From Bacteroidota bacterium (GTDB taxonomy: Bacteria; Bacteroidota; Kryptoniia; Kryptoniales; JAKASW01): DNA of 11,036 bases. This document shows positions 1 to 6,770 of the stretch, piece by piece. The notes below the pieces were generated by a model. The model was not told the origin of the DNA. It searched no databases and saw only the letters and a list, made by a program, of their open reading frames with translations. Each line of letters opens with the position of its first letter. Positions within the stretch are counted from its first letter, which is position 1. The DNA lies in contig JAJYOS010000125.1 in assembly GCA_021796055.1 (NCBI GenBank), positions 1-11,036 of the forward strand, in the 5' to 3' direction. Position numbers and translations under genes: made by a program.

Positions 1-47
1 CCGTTTCCGGGTGGCATTTCCATTTTGAGTTCGGCAAGAGCTTTTGA
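1..47 (+). CDS. bamA: C-terminal end of an outer-membrane beta-barrel protein, probably BamA (partial, 5' end outside window)
   Basis: Reading from base 3, the frame gives VSGWHFHFEFGKSF followed by a TGA stop at 45-47. Alternating aromatic residues ending in a terminal Phe are the classic last beta-strand (beta-signal) of outer-membrane barrels recognised by the BAM machinery. Only 14 complete residues are visible, so the identity comes from context: in many Gram-negative bacteria bamA lies directly upstream of skp and lpxD, as here. The next gene starts 46 bases downstream with no terminator between them, so co-transcription is likely. A different Omp85 or porin-type barrel cannot be excluded from this fragment alone. 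Confidence 0.7.
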   Translation, partial: VSGWHFHFEFGKSF

Positions 48-80
48 GTCTCAGGACTGTTATTTTGATGTCAAACAAAA

Positions 81-87
81 AAAGAGG
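81..87 (+). promoter_or_regulatory. Shine-Dalgarno that sets the GTG start of the first skp gene
   Basis: AAAGAGG lies 6 bases before the GTG at 94. This favours GTG-94 over the upstream in-frame TTG at 25, which falls inside the preceding barrel gene and would put about 23 polar residues in front of the signal peptide. Confidence 0.7.
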
Positions 88-93
88 TTAGAA

Positions 94-648
94 GTGAAAG
101 AGAAATTCATTGTTCTGCTTTCGTCGGCTGTTATTCTGTCGGCGTTGGGTTTCATGTTTGCGGCAGCTCCGAAAAGCGATGCGCTGAAGATCGGCTACGT
201 TAATTCAACTGTCGTTTTGAACCAGTTGCCGGATGCACAGGCCGCCCAGAGAAAACTCGATGCGCTGATGAAAGCGTGGAGCGACACTGTCGACCAGATG
301 TCCAAAGAGTATCAGACCAAGGTCGACTCATACACGAAACAGGCGGCGATGATGACCGACGCGGCAAAGCAGCAGGCACAGCAGGACATAAACAATCTCC
401 AGCAGCAGATTCTGGCTTACCGCCAGGAGAAAGTAGGTCAGGGCGGAGAACTCGACCAGACGCGCGAACTGCTGCTTAAGCCGATCCGGGACAAGGTGTA
501 TGGAGTGATCGCGCAAGTTGCCAAAGAACAGAAGATGCAGTTCGTCTTCGACAAGAACGATCAGGCGGCGGTTATTCTCTATGCCGATAAGGATTATGAT
601 CTCACTTACAAAGTGCTCGATATTTTGACACGACAAGGGATGAAGTAA
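94..648 (+). CDS. skp: Skp/OmpH-family periplasmic chaperone, copy 1
   Basis: The 184-residue product should act in the periplasm, holding unfolded outer-membrane proteins on their way to the BAM complex. Residues 1-30 form a signal peptide: KEK, a hydrophobic core at about 5-22, then small residues with likely cleavage after Ala25 or Ala30. The OmpH core follows, with KIGYVNS at 32-38 and the family-typical hydrophobic LNQLP pattern. A long Gln/Lys/Asp-rich helical stretch at about 50-125 matches the coiled-coil tentacles of Skp. The C-terminal part (FVFDK, then VILYADKDYDLT) is the conserved sheet region of this family. GTG is chosen as start because of the well-spaced Shine-Dalgarno and because the signal peptide begins right there. 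It sits between the barrel gene and a second skp copy 4 bases downstream. The family call is firm; client specificity is unknown. Confidence 0.88.
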   Translation: MKEKFIVLLSSAVILSALGFMFAAAPKSDALKIGYVNSTVVLNQLPDAQAAQRKLDALMKAWSDTVDQMSKEYQTKVDSYTKQAAMMTDAAKQQAQQDINNLQQQILAYRQEKVGQGGELDQTRELLLKPIRDKVYGVIAQVAKEQKMQFVFDKNDQAAVILYADKDYDLTYKVLDILTRQGMK

Positions 649-652
649 AGAC

Positions 653-1234
653 ATGAAAACGAGGGATTTGAAATTTTGGTCGCTCGTTTCTGCGTTCATC
701 TTCCTCTCCAGCCTCACGGGTTTTGCCCAGCAGAAGATCGGCTGGATCGATACTCAGGAAATCATGAAAAACCTTCCCGAGGCGGTCGAGGCTCAGGGCA
801 AACTCAATTCTCTCGTCGCCCAATGGCAGGCCGAGATCAGCAAGATGCAGGGTGATTTTCAGCAAGAGGCGGACGACTACCAGCGCCGGCGTCTTATACT
901 GCCGGAACAGGCAAGGATCCAGGAAGAGCAGAAACTCAGCGACATGCAGAAGAAGATCATGGACCTGAGAAATCAGAGGTTCGGTCCGAACGGCGATCTT
1001 TCACAGCAGCAAAATGCCATCATGCAGCCGGTCCAGGAAAAAATAATGAAGGCGATCCAGGATGTAGCGAAGGAAGGCGACTACGATTACATTTTCGACA
1101 AAAGCGGTCAGGTGCTCCTGATGTACTCGAACCCGAAGTACGACCTTACACAACAGGTCCTTGACAAACTGAAGCTTCCTTCGACCACAACACCGACGAC
1201 GAACCCGCAGAATCCGGCTCAAGGCATTCACTGA
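653..1234 (+). CDS. skp: Skp/OmpH-family periplasmic chaperone, copy 2
   Basis: A 193-residue paralogue of the preceding gene. The signal peptide spans residues 1-25, with likely cleavage after Ala25 in TGFA|QQ, followed by KIGWIDTQEI, which aligns with KIGYVNSTVV of copy 1. A Gln/Glu/Lys-rich coiled-coil region covers about residues 48-125. The C-terminal block YDYIFDKSGQVLLMYSNPKY matches FVFDK...VILYADKDY of copy 1. Unlike copy 1, it ends in a low-complexity Thr/Pro/Asn/Gln tail (about 176-193). The start ATG lies 4 bases after the previous stop with only a weak AAGGGA at 635-640. The stop overlaps the lpxD start by one base (TGATG), suggesting translational coupling. The family call is strong; whether the two copies form mixed trimers or handle different clients cannot be told from sequence. 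Confidence 0.87.
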   Translation: MKTRDLKFWSLVSAFIFLSSLTGFAQQKIGWIDTQEIMKNLPEAVEAQGKLNSLVAQWQAEISKMQGDFQQEADDYQRRRLILPEQARIQEEQKLSDMQKKIMDLRNQRFGPNGDLSQQQNAIMQPVQEKIMKAIQDVAKEGDYDYIFDKSGQVLLMYSNPKYDLTQQVLDKLKLPSTTTPTTNPQNPAQGIH

Positions 1235-2268
1235 TGAAAGTCTCCGACATAGCCAGGCTCATCGGGGCGAGCGTGAATGGCAATGCCGAAGCTGAGATTA
1301 CCGGAATTGGGAAGATCGAAGACGCGAAGCCGGGCGAGATAACTTTCCTCGCAAACCCGAAGTATCAGAGATACTTCGAAACTACCAGGGCGTCGGCAGT
1401 AATCGTCTCAGAGGATTTCAAGAGCAAGCGGACCGACCTGACTCTTTTGAGAGCGAAGGATCCTTACGTGGCCTTCGTGTTCGCTCTGAAAGCATTAATA
1501 CCGCCTCCGGAACCGCTCTCCGCCGGAGTCAGTCCGGTCTCGTATATTTCCCCGAAGGCGGTCGTCGGAAAAGATGTGAGGGTCGGCGCATTTGTGTGCA
1601 TCCTCGATAACGCGAAGATCGGCAACGGGGTCAAGATCTCGCATGGTTCCGTCATCGGCGAAGACGTCGAGATAGGCGAGAATTCTCTGATCTACCCAAA
1701 CGTGACTATTTACCAGGGATGTAAATTAGGAAAGAACGTCACAATCCACAGTGGGACGGTCATCGGTAGCGACGGGTTCGGTTTCGCCCCGAAGGAAGAC
1801 GGCACTTATGAGAAAATCCCGCAGCTCGGGATCGTCGTAATAGAAGACGATGTGGAAATCGGCTCCAATTGCTCGGTCGACCGGGCGACTTTCGGTGAGA
1901 CGAGGATCTGCCGCGGCGTGAAAATCGACAACCTTGTCCAGATTGCACACAACGTAGTGATCGGCGACAACACCGTTATAGCGGGCCAGTCGGGTATTGC
2001 CGGCAGCAGTAAGATAGGCAAAAACTGCGTTCTCGCCGGTCAGGTCGCGATAGTCGGCCACCTTGAAATAGCCGATCATACCACTGTCGCTGGAAAGAGC
2101 GGCGTGTCGAAATCGATCACAGAGCCCGGCAAAATTTTCTTCGGGATTCCCGTGAAGGAGATGCATGAAGCGCGCCGGATCGAAGGTGCGATGAGGATGC
2201 TTCCTAAAATCATCGAAGAATTTTCCGAGCTTCAGCACAAAGTTGAGAAACTGATCAATAAGGAGTAG
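1234..2268 (+). CDS. lpxD: UDP-3-O-(3-hydroxyacyl)glucosamine N-acyltransferase LpxD
   Basis: This is the third lipid A step: transfer of a 3-hydroxyacyl chain from ACP to the 2-amino group of UDP-3-O-acyl-glucosamine, in the cytoplasm. The product has 344 residues, against 341 in E. coli. Residues 1-100 form the N-terminal uridine-binding domain (ITFLANPKYQRYF at about 36-48). Residues 105-300 are hexapeptide repeats of the left-handed beta-helix (IGENSLIYPNVTIYQGCKLG and many IG.N/V..G units). The segment IDNLVQIAHNVVIG contains His239, the catalytic base at the same number as in E. coli LpxD. Residues 307-344 look helical, as in the ACP-binding C-terminus. It overlaps skp2 by one base and precedes lpxC by 8 bases. 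No key residue is missing. Confidence 0.96.
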   Translation: MKVSDIARLIGASVNGNAEAEITGIGKIEDAKPGEITFLANPKYQRYFETTRASAVIVSEDFKSKRTDLTLLRAKDPYVAFVFALKALIPPPEPLSAGVSPVSYISPKAVVGKDVRVGAFVCILDNAKIGNGVKISHGSVIGEDVEIGENSLIYPNVTIYQGCKLGKNVTIHSGTVIGSDGFGFAPKEDGTYEKIPQLGIVVIEDDVEIGSNCSVDRATFGETRICRGVKIDNLVQIAHNVVIGDNTVIAGQSGIAGSSKIGKNCVLAGQVAIVGHLEIADHTTVAGKSGVSKSITEPGKIFFGIPVKEMHEARRIEGAMRMLPKIIEEFSELQHKVEKLINKE

Positions 2269-2276
2269 CCACATAG

Positions 2277-3692
2277 ATGCTTGTCCAACAGCGTACCATT
2301 TCAAATAAAGTTTCAATATCGGGTGTCGGGCTCCACACCGGCTGTGAATCGACGATCTCGTTCCTTCCGGCTCCGGAGAACCACGGTGTGGTATTCCGAA
2401 GAACGGATGTCGGGGGAAATCCCGAGATACCTGCGCTCGCCGATTACGTCGTGGACGTTTCGCGGGGAACGACCCTCGGGATCGGTGACGTGAAAGTCCA
2501 CACCGTCGAGCACGTCCTCGCCGCCGTTGCCGGCCTGGAAATCGACAACCTGATGATAGAGATCGATGCTCCCGAGCCGCCGGTGGGTGACGGCAGCGCA
2601 AAGCCTTTTGTGGAGGCACTCCTTGGGGCAGGCTTCACCGTCCAGGACGCGCCGAAAGACTATCTTATCATCGATCAGACCGTGGAATATCTGAACGAGA
2701 AGAAAGACGTTCAGATGGTCGCACTCCCGCTTGATGATTTCAGGGCTACTATAATGATCGACTACAAAAACCCGGCCCTCGGAAGCCAGCACACCGGCCT
2801 GTTTTCGCTTGAGGATGAGTTCGTGAATGAGTTTTCGTCTGCCAGGACTTTCTGCTTCCTGAAGGAAGTCGAGATGCTCCGCGAGAACGGTCTGATAAAG
2901 GGCGGCAACCTTGATAATGCCATCGTCATTGTAGACGACGAGATGGAACCGGCCGAGTTGAAGAAGCTCGCCAAGAAGCTCGGCATCAACGGATCGATCA
3001 TACTCGGGTCGACAGGCATCCTGAACGACAAGACGCTCCGGTACAAGAATGAGCCGGCAAGACACAAGCTCCTCGATCTTCTCGGAGATCTGGCCCTGGT
3101 CGGAGCTCCGATGAAAGCGCAAATCCTCGCCGCAAGGCCCGGCCACCCGCACAACGTCGAGTTCGCGAAGAAAATCAGAAAACTGTACCAGCAGAAGAAA
3201 CTTGTCAAGAAATATCAATTCACGAAAACCGCCGGCGTCATTTTCGATATTGAGGCCATCAAGCGAATACTCCCGCACAGGTATCCTTTCCTCCTTGTCG
3301 ACAAGATCGTCGATTTCAAGATCGACGAAAAAGTCGTCGGTGTGAAAAATGTCTCCACCAATGAGCCTTTTTTCCAGGGACACTTCCCCGCGAAGCCGGT
3401 CATGCCCGGTGTCCTTGTCGTGGAAGCAATGGCCCAAACCGGAGGGATACTTCTTCTTAACGGCATGGAAAATCCCGGCGGCAAGCTGGTCTACTTTATG
3501 TCCATGAATAATGTGAAGTTCAGGAAAACCGTTGTGCCGGGCGACCAGCTGATCATGCAGGTTGAGATGGCTTCGAGGCGGAACAAGATTGCCACCATGG
3601 TCGGAAAAGCGTTCGTTGACGGGACGCTGGTCGCCGAAGCTGAAATGACCGCCGCCATCGTCGACGCAAATAATTCGCCCTCTAACGGATAA
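2277..3692 (+). CDS. lpxC-fabZ: Bifunctional LpxC-FabZ: UDP-3-O-acyl-N-acetylglucosamine deacetylase / 3-hydroxyacyl-ACP dehydratase
   Basis: One 471-residue polypeptide carries two enzymes. Residues 1-310 are LpxC, the committed zinc-dependent deacetylase of lipid A synthesis. HTVEH at 75-79 supplies His79 (zinc) and Glu78 (general base). ARHKLLDLLGDL at 261-272 supplies zinc ligands His263 and Asp267, and RPGH gives the catalytic His290. Residues 320-471 are FabZ, which dehydrates 3-hydroxyacyl-ACP in fatty acid elongation: ILPHRYPFLLVDKI, then GHFPAKPVMPGV with catalytic His369 and Glu383, 14 residues apart as in E. coli FabZ. A Lys-rich linker at 303-318 joins the domains. The fusion is known in Bacteroidota, Chlorobi and relatives. 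AAGGAG at 2260-2265 serves as Shine-Dalgarno. Both active sites look complete. Confidence 0.96.
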   Translation: MLVQQRTISNKVSISGVGLHTGCESTISFLPAPENHGVVFRRTDVGGNPEIPALADYVVDVSRGTTLGIGDVKVHTVEHVLAAVAGLEIDNLMIEIDAPEPPVGDGSAKPFVEALLGAGFTVQDAPKDYLIIDQTVEYLNEKKDVQMVALPLDDFRATIMIDYKNPALGSQHTGLFSLEDEFVNEFSSARTFCFLKEVEMLRENGLIKGGNLDNAIVIVDDEMEPAELKKLAKKLGINGSIILGSTGILNDKTLRYKNEPARHKLLDLLGDLALVGAPMKAQILAARPGHPHNVEFAKKIRKLYQQKKLVKKYQFTKTAGVIFDIEAIKRILPHRYPFLLVDKIVDFKIDEKVVGVKNVSTNEPFFQGHFPAKPVMPGVLVVEAMAQTGGILLLNGMENPGGKLVYFMSMNNVKFRKTVVPGDQLIMQVEMASRRNKIATMVGKAFVDGTLVAEAEMTAAIVDANNSPSNG

Positions 3693-3703
3693 TAAATCGA
3701 AAT

Positions 3704-4483
3704 ATGTCGACTACGATCGATCATAGGGCCCTCGTCAGCCCGAAGGCTCAGCTCGGAGAAAATGTATCTGTCGGGCCCTTCACCATAATTGAAGACGATG
3801 TGGTTGTCGGTGACGGCTGTAAGATCGCGGCCTCCGCTTACATTGCCAACGGAGCTCGGCTCGGCAGGAACTGCATGATTCACCACGGCGCGGTCGTTTC
3901 GAATGTCCCGCAGGATTTGAAGTTCGCCGGCGAAGCCACCATACTCGAGGTGGGAGATAACACAGTTGTCCGGGAGTATTGCACACTCCACCGCGGAACA
4001 GCCGAAACCGGGAGAACGGTGATCGGAAGCGACTGCCTGCTGATGGCAAATGTCCATGTTGCCCACGATACGATCGTCGGCAATAAATGTATCTTTGCGA
4101 ACCTGGTGGCATTAGCCGGCCACGTAAACATCGGCGACTGGGTGACGATCGGCGGAGGAACCCCCGTACACCAGTTCACGAACATAGGCTCTCATGCCAT
4201 GATCGGCGGGGGCTTCAGGGTCACGCAGGATGTGCCTCCGTACGTTCTGGCGGGGCGAGACCCGCTTCGTTATGAAGGTGTGAATATCATCGGCCTGAGG
4301 CGGAGAGGATTTACAAGGGACCAGATCGAAACCATCGAGAAGGTCTACCGCGTGCTCTATTCGTCGGGCATGATGTACAGCGATGCCGTGAAGAAGATCG
4401 AAAGCGATTTCCCTCCCTCCAAAGAAGTCACAGGCATAGTAAGCTTTCTCAAGAGCTCCTCCCGCGGCATAATAAGGATTTGA
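3704..4483 (+). CDS. lpxA: Acyl-[ACP]--UDP-N-acetylglucosamine O-acyltransferase LpxA
   Basis: This enzyme performs the first lipid A step, attaching a 3-hydroxyacyl chain from ACP to the 3-OH of UDP-GlcNAc. The 259-residue product (E. coli 262) has hexapeptide-repeat beta-helix at about 10-185 and a helical C-terminus with FTRDQIETIEKVYRVLY. LLMANVHVAHD carries His118 and His121, the latter equivalent to catalytic His125 of E. coli. His140 and His156 match the conserved His144 and His160. The chain-length ruler position (E. coli Gly173) is Gly169 here, within MIGGGF, suggesting room for a long hydroxyacyl chain. The start lies 11 bases after the lpxC-fabZ stop with an A-rich leader and no clear Shine-Dalgarno. 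The next gene begins 2 bases after its stop. Confidence 0.95.
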   Translation: MSTTIDHRALVSPKAQLGENVSVGPFTIIEDDVVVGDGCKIAASAYIANGARLGRNCMIHHGAVVSNVPQDLKFAGEATILEVGDNTVVREYCTLHRGTAETGRTVIGSDCLLMANVHVAHDTIVGNKCIFANLVALAGHVNIGDWVTIGGGTPVHQFTNIGSHAMIGGGFRVTQDVPPYVLAGRDPLRYEGVNIIGLRRRGFTRDQIETIEKVYRVLYSSGMMYSDAVKKIESDFPPSKEVTGIVSFLKSSSRGIIRI

Positions 4484-4485
4484 TC

Positions 4486-5268
4486 GTGGACGCCGTCGAG
4501 CGCTTCGACAGACCGGCACGCCCCAGGGAATGGTTCTCTATAGATACCGGCGATCGGTCCGGCGAATTCAACATGAAGTTCGATCTCAGCCTGGTGGAGG
4601 AGTTCCGGGTAACTAAAGTACCCGTCCTGCGTTTCTACGGCTGGAAGCCCTACTGCATTTCACTCGGGAAGAACCAGAACGCGGCGGATATAGATGTGGA
4701 TATTGCGAAACGCGACGGGATTGACGTGGTGAAGCGCCCGACAGGCGGAAAGGCCGTACTTCATTCCGAGGAGCTGACATACTCCGTCGTTTTGGAAACC
4801 GGCGGCATGTCGGTGCGCGACAGCTACAATATGATCAGCACTGCGCTTGTTACCGGGCTGAGTAAACTCGCAGCGGATCTCGAGTTGTCCGAGAGCTCGG
4901 CCGATTTTCAGAAACTGTTTCGCGACCCCTCGACCATTCCATGCTTTTCGACGTCCGCCGTGTATGAGGTCGGTCACCGGGGAAGAAAACTCGTCGGAAG
5001 TGCACAGCACAGGTTCGGCGACATCCTGCTCCAACATGGCTCCATCCTTATAGGAGATTATCACAAGCAGATCCTGAAATACCTGAATGTCGATCAATCG
5101 GTGAAAGAGAAAACGGGGCAGGACCTCGAGGCGCACACGACGACATTGAATGAGATAGCGGGCCGGGATGTAGACCGCAGCGAAATCGCGGAGGCGGTCA
5201 GAACCGGGTTTGAGCAAGTATTCAGCTCAGACTTCTCAAGCTCCGGAGGAGCAGATTTCCGGGGCTGA
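4486..5268 (+). CDS. lipM: Biotin/lipoate protein ligase-family protein, probably LipM-type octanoyltransferase
   Basis: The 260-residue product belongs to the BPL/LplA/LipB superfamily, which attaches lipoyl or octanoyl groups to lipoyl domains. Visible blocks are VPVLRFYGWKPYCISLGKNQ (46-65), the ligand-binding loop KRPTGGKAVLHSEELTYSVV (83-102), GRKLVGSAQHR with the conserved Lys168, and ILLQHGSILIGDY (180-192). Cys153 in IPCFSTSAVYE sits just before the GRK motif, where Bacillus LipM has its catalytic Cys (from memory: CF followed by a Y-E pair and then GRK). This favours octanoyl transfer from octanoyl-ACP (EC 2.3.1.181) over ATP-dependent lipoate ligation. GTG-4486 is chosen because AAGGA at 4474-4478 is 7 bases upstream; the TTG at 4480 is too close to it. 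The location among ACP-using enzymes fits. Superfamily membership is certain; the exact reaction is inferred. Confidence 0.82.
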   Translation: MDAVERFDRPARPREWFSIDTGDRSGEFNMKFDLSLVEEFRVTKVPVLRFYGWKPYCISLGKNQNAADIDVDIAKRDGIDVVKRPTGGKAVLHSEELTYSVVLETGGMSVRDSYNMISTALVTGLSKLAADLELSESSADFQKLFRDPSTIPCFSTSAVYEVGHRGRKLVGSAQHRFGDILLQHGSILIGDYHKQILKYLNVDQSVKEKTGQDLEAHTTTLNEIAGRDVDRSEIAEAVRTGFEQVFSSDFSSSGGADFRG

Positions 5269-5302
5269 ATCGCATCATGGCGCAGGCTGCAAACTTTCAA
5301 AG

Positions 5303-5320
5303 CCGGGAGCCGGCTCCTGG
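5303..5320 (+). repeat. Small perfect inverted repeat abutting the panB Shine-Dalgarno
   Basis: The core GGAGCCGGCTCC (5306-5317) is a 12-base perfect palindrome. Including flanks, CCGGGAG and CTCCTGG can form a 7-pair stem (one G-U) around the tetraloop CCGG. It ends one base before AAAGGAGG, so in mRNA it could modulate ribosome access to panB. No T-run follows, so it is not a terminator. Confidence 0.4.
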
Positions 5321-5328
5321 AAAGGAGG
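5321..5328 (+). promoter_or_regulatory. Strong Shine-Dalgarno fixing the panB start
   Basis: AAAGGAGG with a 5-base spacer to ATG-5334. It decides against the in-frame ATG at 5277, which has no ribosome-binding site and would add 19 residues not typical of PanB. Confidence 0.85.
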
Positions 5329-5333
5329 ACAAG

Positions 5334-6149
5334 ATGGCCGATAAATCAAAGGCGAAGACCGTTACAACCCGCACGATAATCGAGTCGAAGATGAACGGGG
5401 AGAAGATCGCCGCGCTGACGGCTTACGATGCAATCACCGCCCGCATACTCGACGAGTCGGGGATCGACATCATTCTCGTCGGCGATTCACTTTCAAATGT
5501 CTTTCAGGGAAACGACACGACAATACCGGTTACCCTCAATGAGATGATATACCACGCGAAGATCGTTACGCGCGCGGTGAAGCGGGCGCTTGTCGTCGTG
5601 GATATGCCGTTCATGAGCTATCAGGTCGATCCGCAGGAGACACTCGGCAACGCAGGGCGGATATTGAAGGAAACCGGTGCGAGTGCGGTCAAGGTCGAGG
5701 GAGGTGCGGCAATTGTCGAATCGGTCAGCCGCATGACGGAGATCGGGATTCCCGTCATGGGCCATCTCGGTCTTACTCCGCAGTCGATAAATAAATTCGG
5801 AGGCTACAGGCCGCGCGGCGAAGATAAGGGAGAGGCCGCTGCGATATTGGTGGACGCAAAACTTCTCGAATCGGCAGGCGCATTCGCCATTGTCCTGGAG
5901 AAAATACCTGCGCAGCTGGCCGCAAGGGTGACAAAAACCGTGAAGGTGCCGACGATAGGCATCGGGGCAGGCCCTCACTGCGACGGTCAGATCCTCGTTT
6001 ACGCTGACATGCTTGGACTGACACAAGAATTCAAACCGAGGTTCGTACGCCACTATGCCAACGTTGCCGAGGATATGCACAACGCTTTTCTCAGGTACAT
6101 TGACGACGTGAAAAACGGGAAATTTCCGTTAAAGGAAGAGAGTTACTGA
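5334..6149 (+). CDS. panB: 3-methyl-2-oxobutanoate hydroxymethyltransferase PanB
   Basis: PanB makes ketopantoate from 2-oxoisovalerate and methylene-tetrahydrofolate, the first committed step to pantothenate and hence to CoA and the ACP prosthetic group. The 271-residue product (E. coli 264) is a TIM barrel. ALTAYDAITARILDESGID opens the barrel. GDS gives metal ligand Asp51 and VVVDMPF gives Asp90, 39 residues apart as for Asp45 and Asp84 in E. coli. VKVEGG supplies Glu122, and IVLEKIP supplies Glu189, equivalent to the catalytic Glu181. MGHLGLTPQS and IGIGAGPHCDGQILVYAD are further family signatures. It follows lipM by 65 bases containing a small hairpin. The reading frame is intact and the assignment is secure. 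Confidence 0.96.
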   Translation: MADKSKAKTVTTRTIIESKMNGEKIAALTAYDAITARILDESGIDIILVGDSLSNVFQGNDTTIPVTLNEMIYHAKIVTRAVKRALVVVDMPFMSYQVDPQETLGNAGRILKETGASAVKVEGGAAIVESVSRMTEIGIPVMGHLGLTPQSINKFGGYRPRGEDKGEAAAILVDAKLLESAGAFAIVLEKIPAQLAARVTKTVKVPTIGIGAGPHCDGQILVYADMLGLTQEFKPRFVRHYANVAEDMHNAFLRYIDDVKNGKFPLKEESY

Positions 6150-6221
6150 AACCCGACCGATCTTGCGCGCACGCCGCGGGACGTAAAGCCGGAAAGCACA
6201 AAACACTGTGAAAGGGTGGAT
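6150..6221 (+). other. Spacer between panB and the Cys-finger gene
   Basis: 72 bases with a GC-rich self-complementary patch (CGCG-CACGC-CGCG around 6166-6179) but no T-run, so no convincing terminator. No clear promoter is seen either, so read-through from panB into the next gene is plausible. Confidence 0.4.
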
Positions 6222-6770
6222 ATGATGGACGCATGCACCAATCATCCGACCGTAAAAGCACTCTCTGTCTGCCACGGCTGCGGGAAGCCGTATTGCAAAT
6301 CGTGCCTGGACGAGGGGAAAGATTTCTACTACTGCAAGAAACCGTCCTGCCAGGAATTGTTTAGGCTGGAGAATGCCCGTGCTCTCCTCCCCCCAAGAGT
6401 AAACTGCCCACGCTGTTCCAGCGAGCTGGAGCTCTCGGACGGCGACCGTGCTTCGAAGAAGTTTCACTGCCCCGAGTGTGACGCGTTCCTGGATTTCACT
6501 GTCGATCCGCCGATCGCTCTTGATAACAAGGACTACACAGAGGTGTTTTCTTCCATGAATCAGGGGCACATTGCACTCCTTAAATCGATCCTCGACGATG
6601 CAGGCCTCGATTATTATGTCACGGGCGAGTATTTCCTGGCGACAGATCCGCTGATCCAGCCCGCGAAGTTCTATGTGCTTAACGATCAGGTAACCGAGGC
6701 GAGAGAGATCGTGAAGAAGTTCAGCGCGAACCTTTTTACAGTAACGAGACGGAAAGATCTCTCGGATTAG
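6222..6770 (+). CDS. Zinc-finger protein with C-terminal DUF2007-like domain, function unknown
   Basis: A 182-residue soluble protein with no signal peptide or membrane helix. Three parts are visible. Residues 5-43 form a B-box-like cluster: C5-x2-H8, C17-x2-C20, C25-x2-C28, C38-x4-C43, enough for two zinc ions. Residues 62-86 form a separate zinc ribbon (CPRC and CPEC, 17 residues between the pairs). Residues 104-168 (YTEVFSSMNQGHIALLKSIL, then GLDYYVTGEY and KFYVLNDQVTEAREIVKKF) resemble DUF2007, a small domain annotated as putative signal-transducing with no settled function. The start is ATG-6222 or ATG-6225, served by AAAGGG at 6211-6216; GTG-6216 overlaps that site and is unlikely. It lies 72 bases after panB and may be the last gene of that operon. 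Zinc binding is inferred from Cys/His spacing only. Confidence 0.75.
   Translation: MMDACTNHPTVKALSVCHGCGKPYCKSCLDEGKDFYYCKKPSCQELFRLENARALLPPRVNCPRCSSELELSDGDRASKKFHCPECDAFLDFTVDPPIALDNKDYTEVFSSMNQGHIALLKSILDDAGLDYYVTGEYFLATDPLIQPAKFYVLNDQVTEAREIVKKFSANLFTVTRRKDLSD

Noticed and set aside
25..93. Upstream TTG start for the first skp gene
   Set aside because: It lies inside the end of the barrel gene, lacks a Shine-Dalgarno, and would place a polar stretch before the signal peptide. GTG-94 has a well-spaced AAAGAGG.
1726..2619. A 297-codon antisense open frame spanning the lpxD-lpxC junction
   Set aside because: The product is Arg/Pro/His-rich low-quality sequence opposite two conserved enzymes, typical of an antisense shadow.
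2313..3437. A 374-codon antisense open frame across lpxC-fabZ
   Set aside because: It is a mirror of a clearly real gene with intact motifs in both domains. Its product shows no family signature; long antisense frames are common in GC-rich codon usage.
5277..5333. Upstream ATG start for panB
   Set aside because: No ribosome-binding site. The added residues span the hairpin and Shine-Dalgarno of the real start at 5334.
4484..6149. Absence of lpxB after lpxA as a sign of an incomplete lipid A pathway
   Set aside because: In Bacteroidota and relatives lpxB is often located elsewhere, so its absence from an 11-kb window means nothing by itself.
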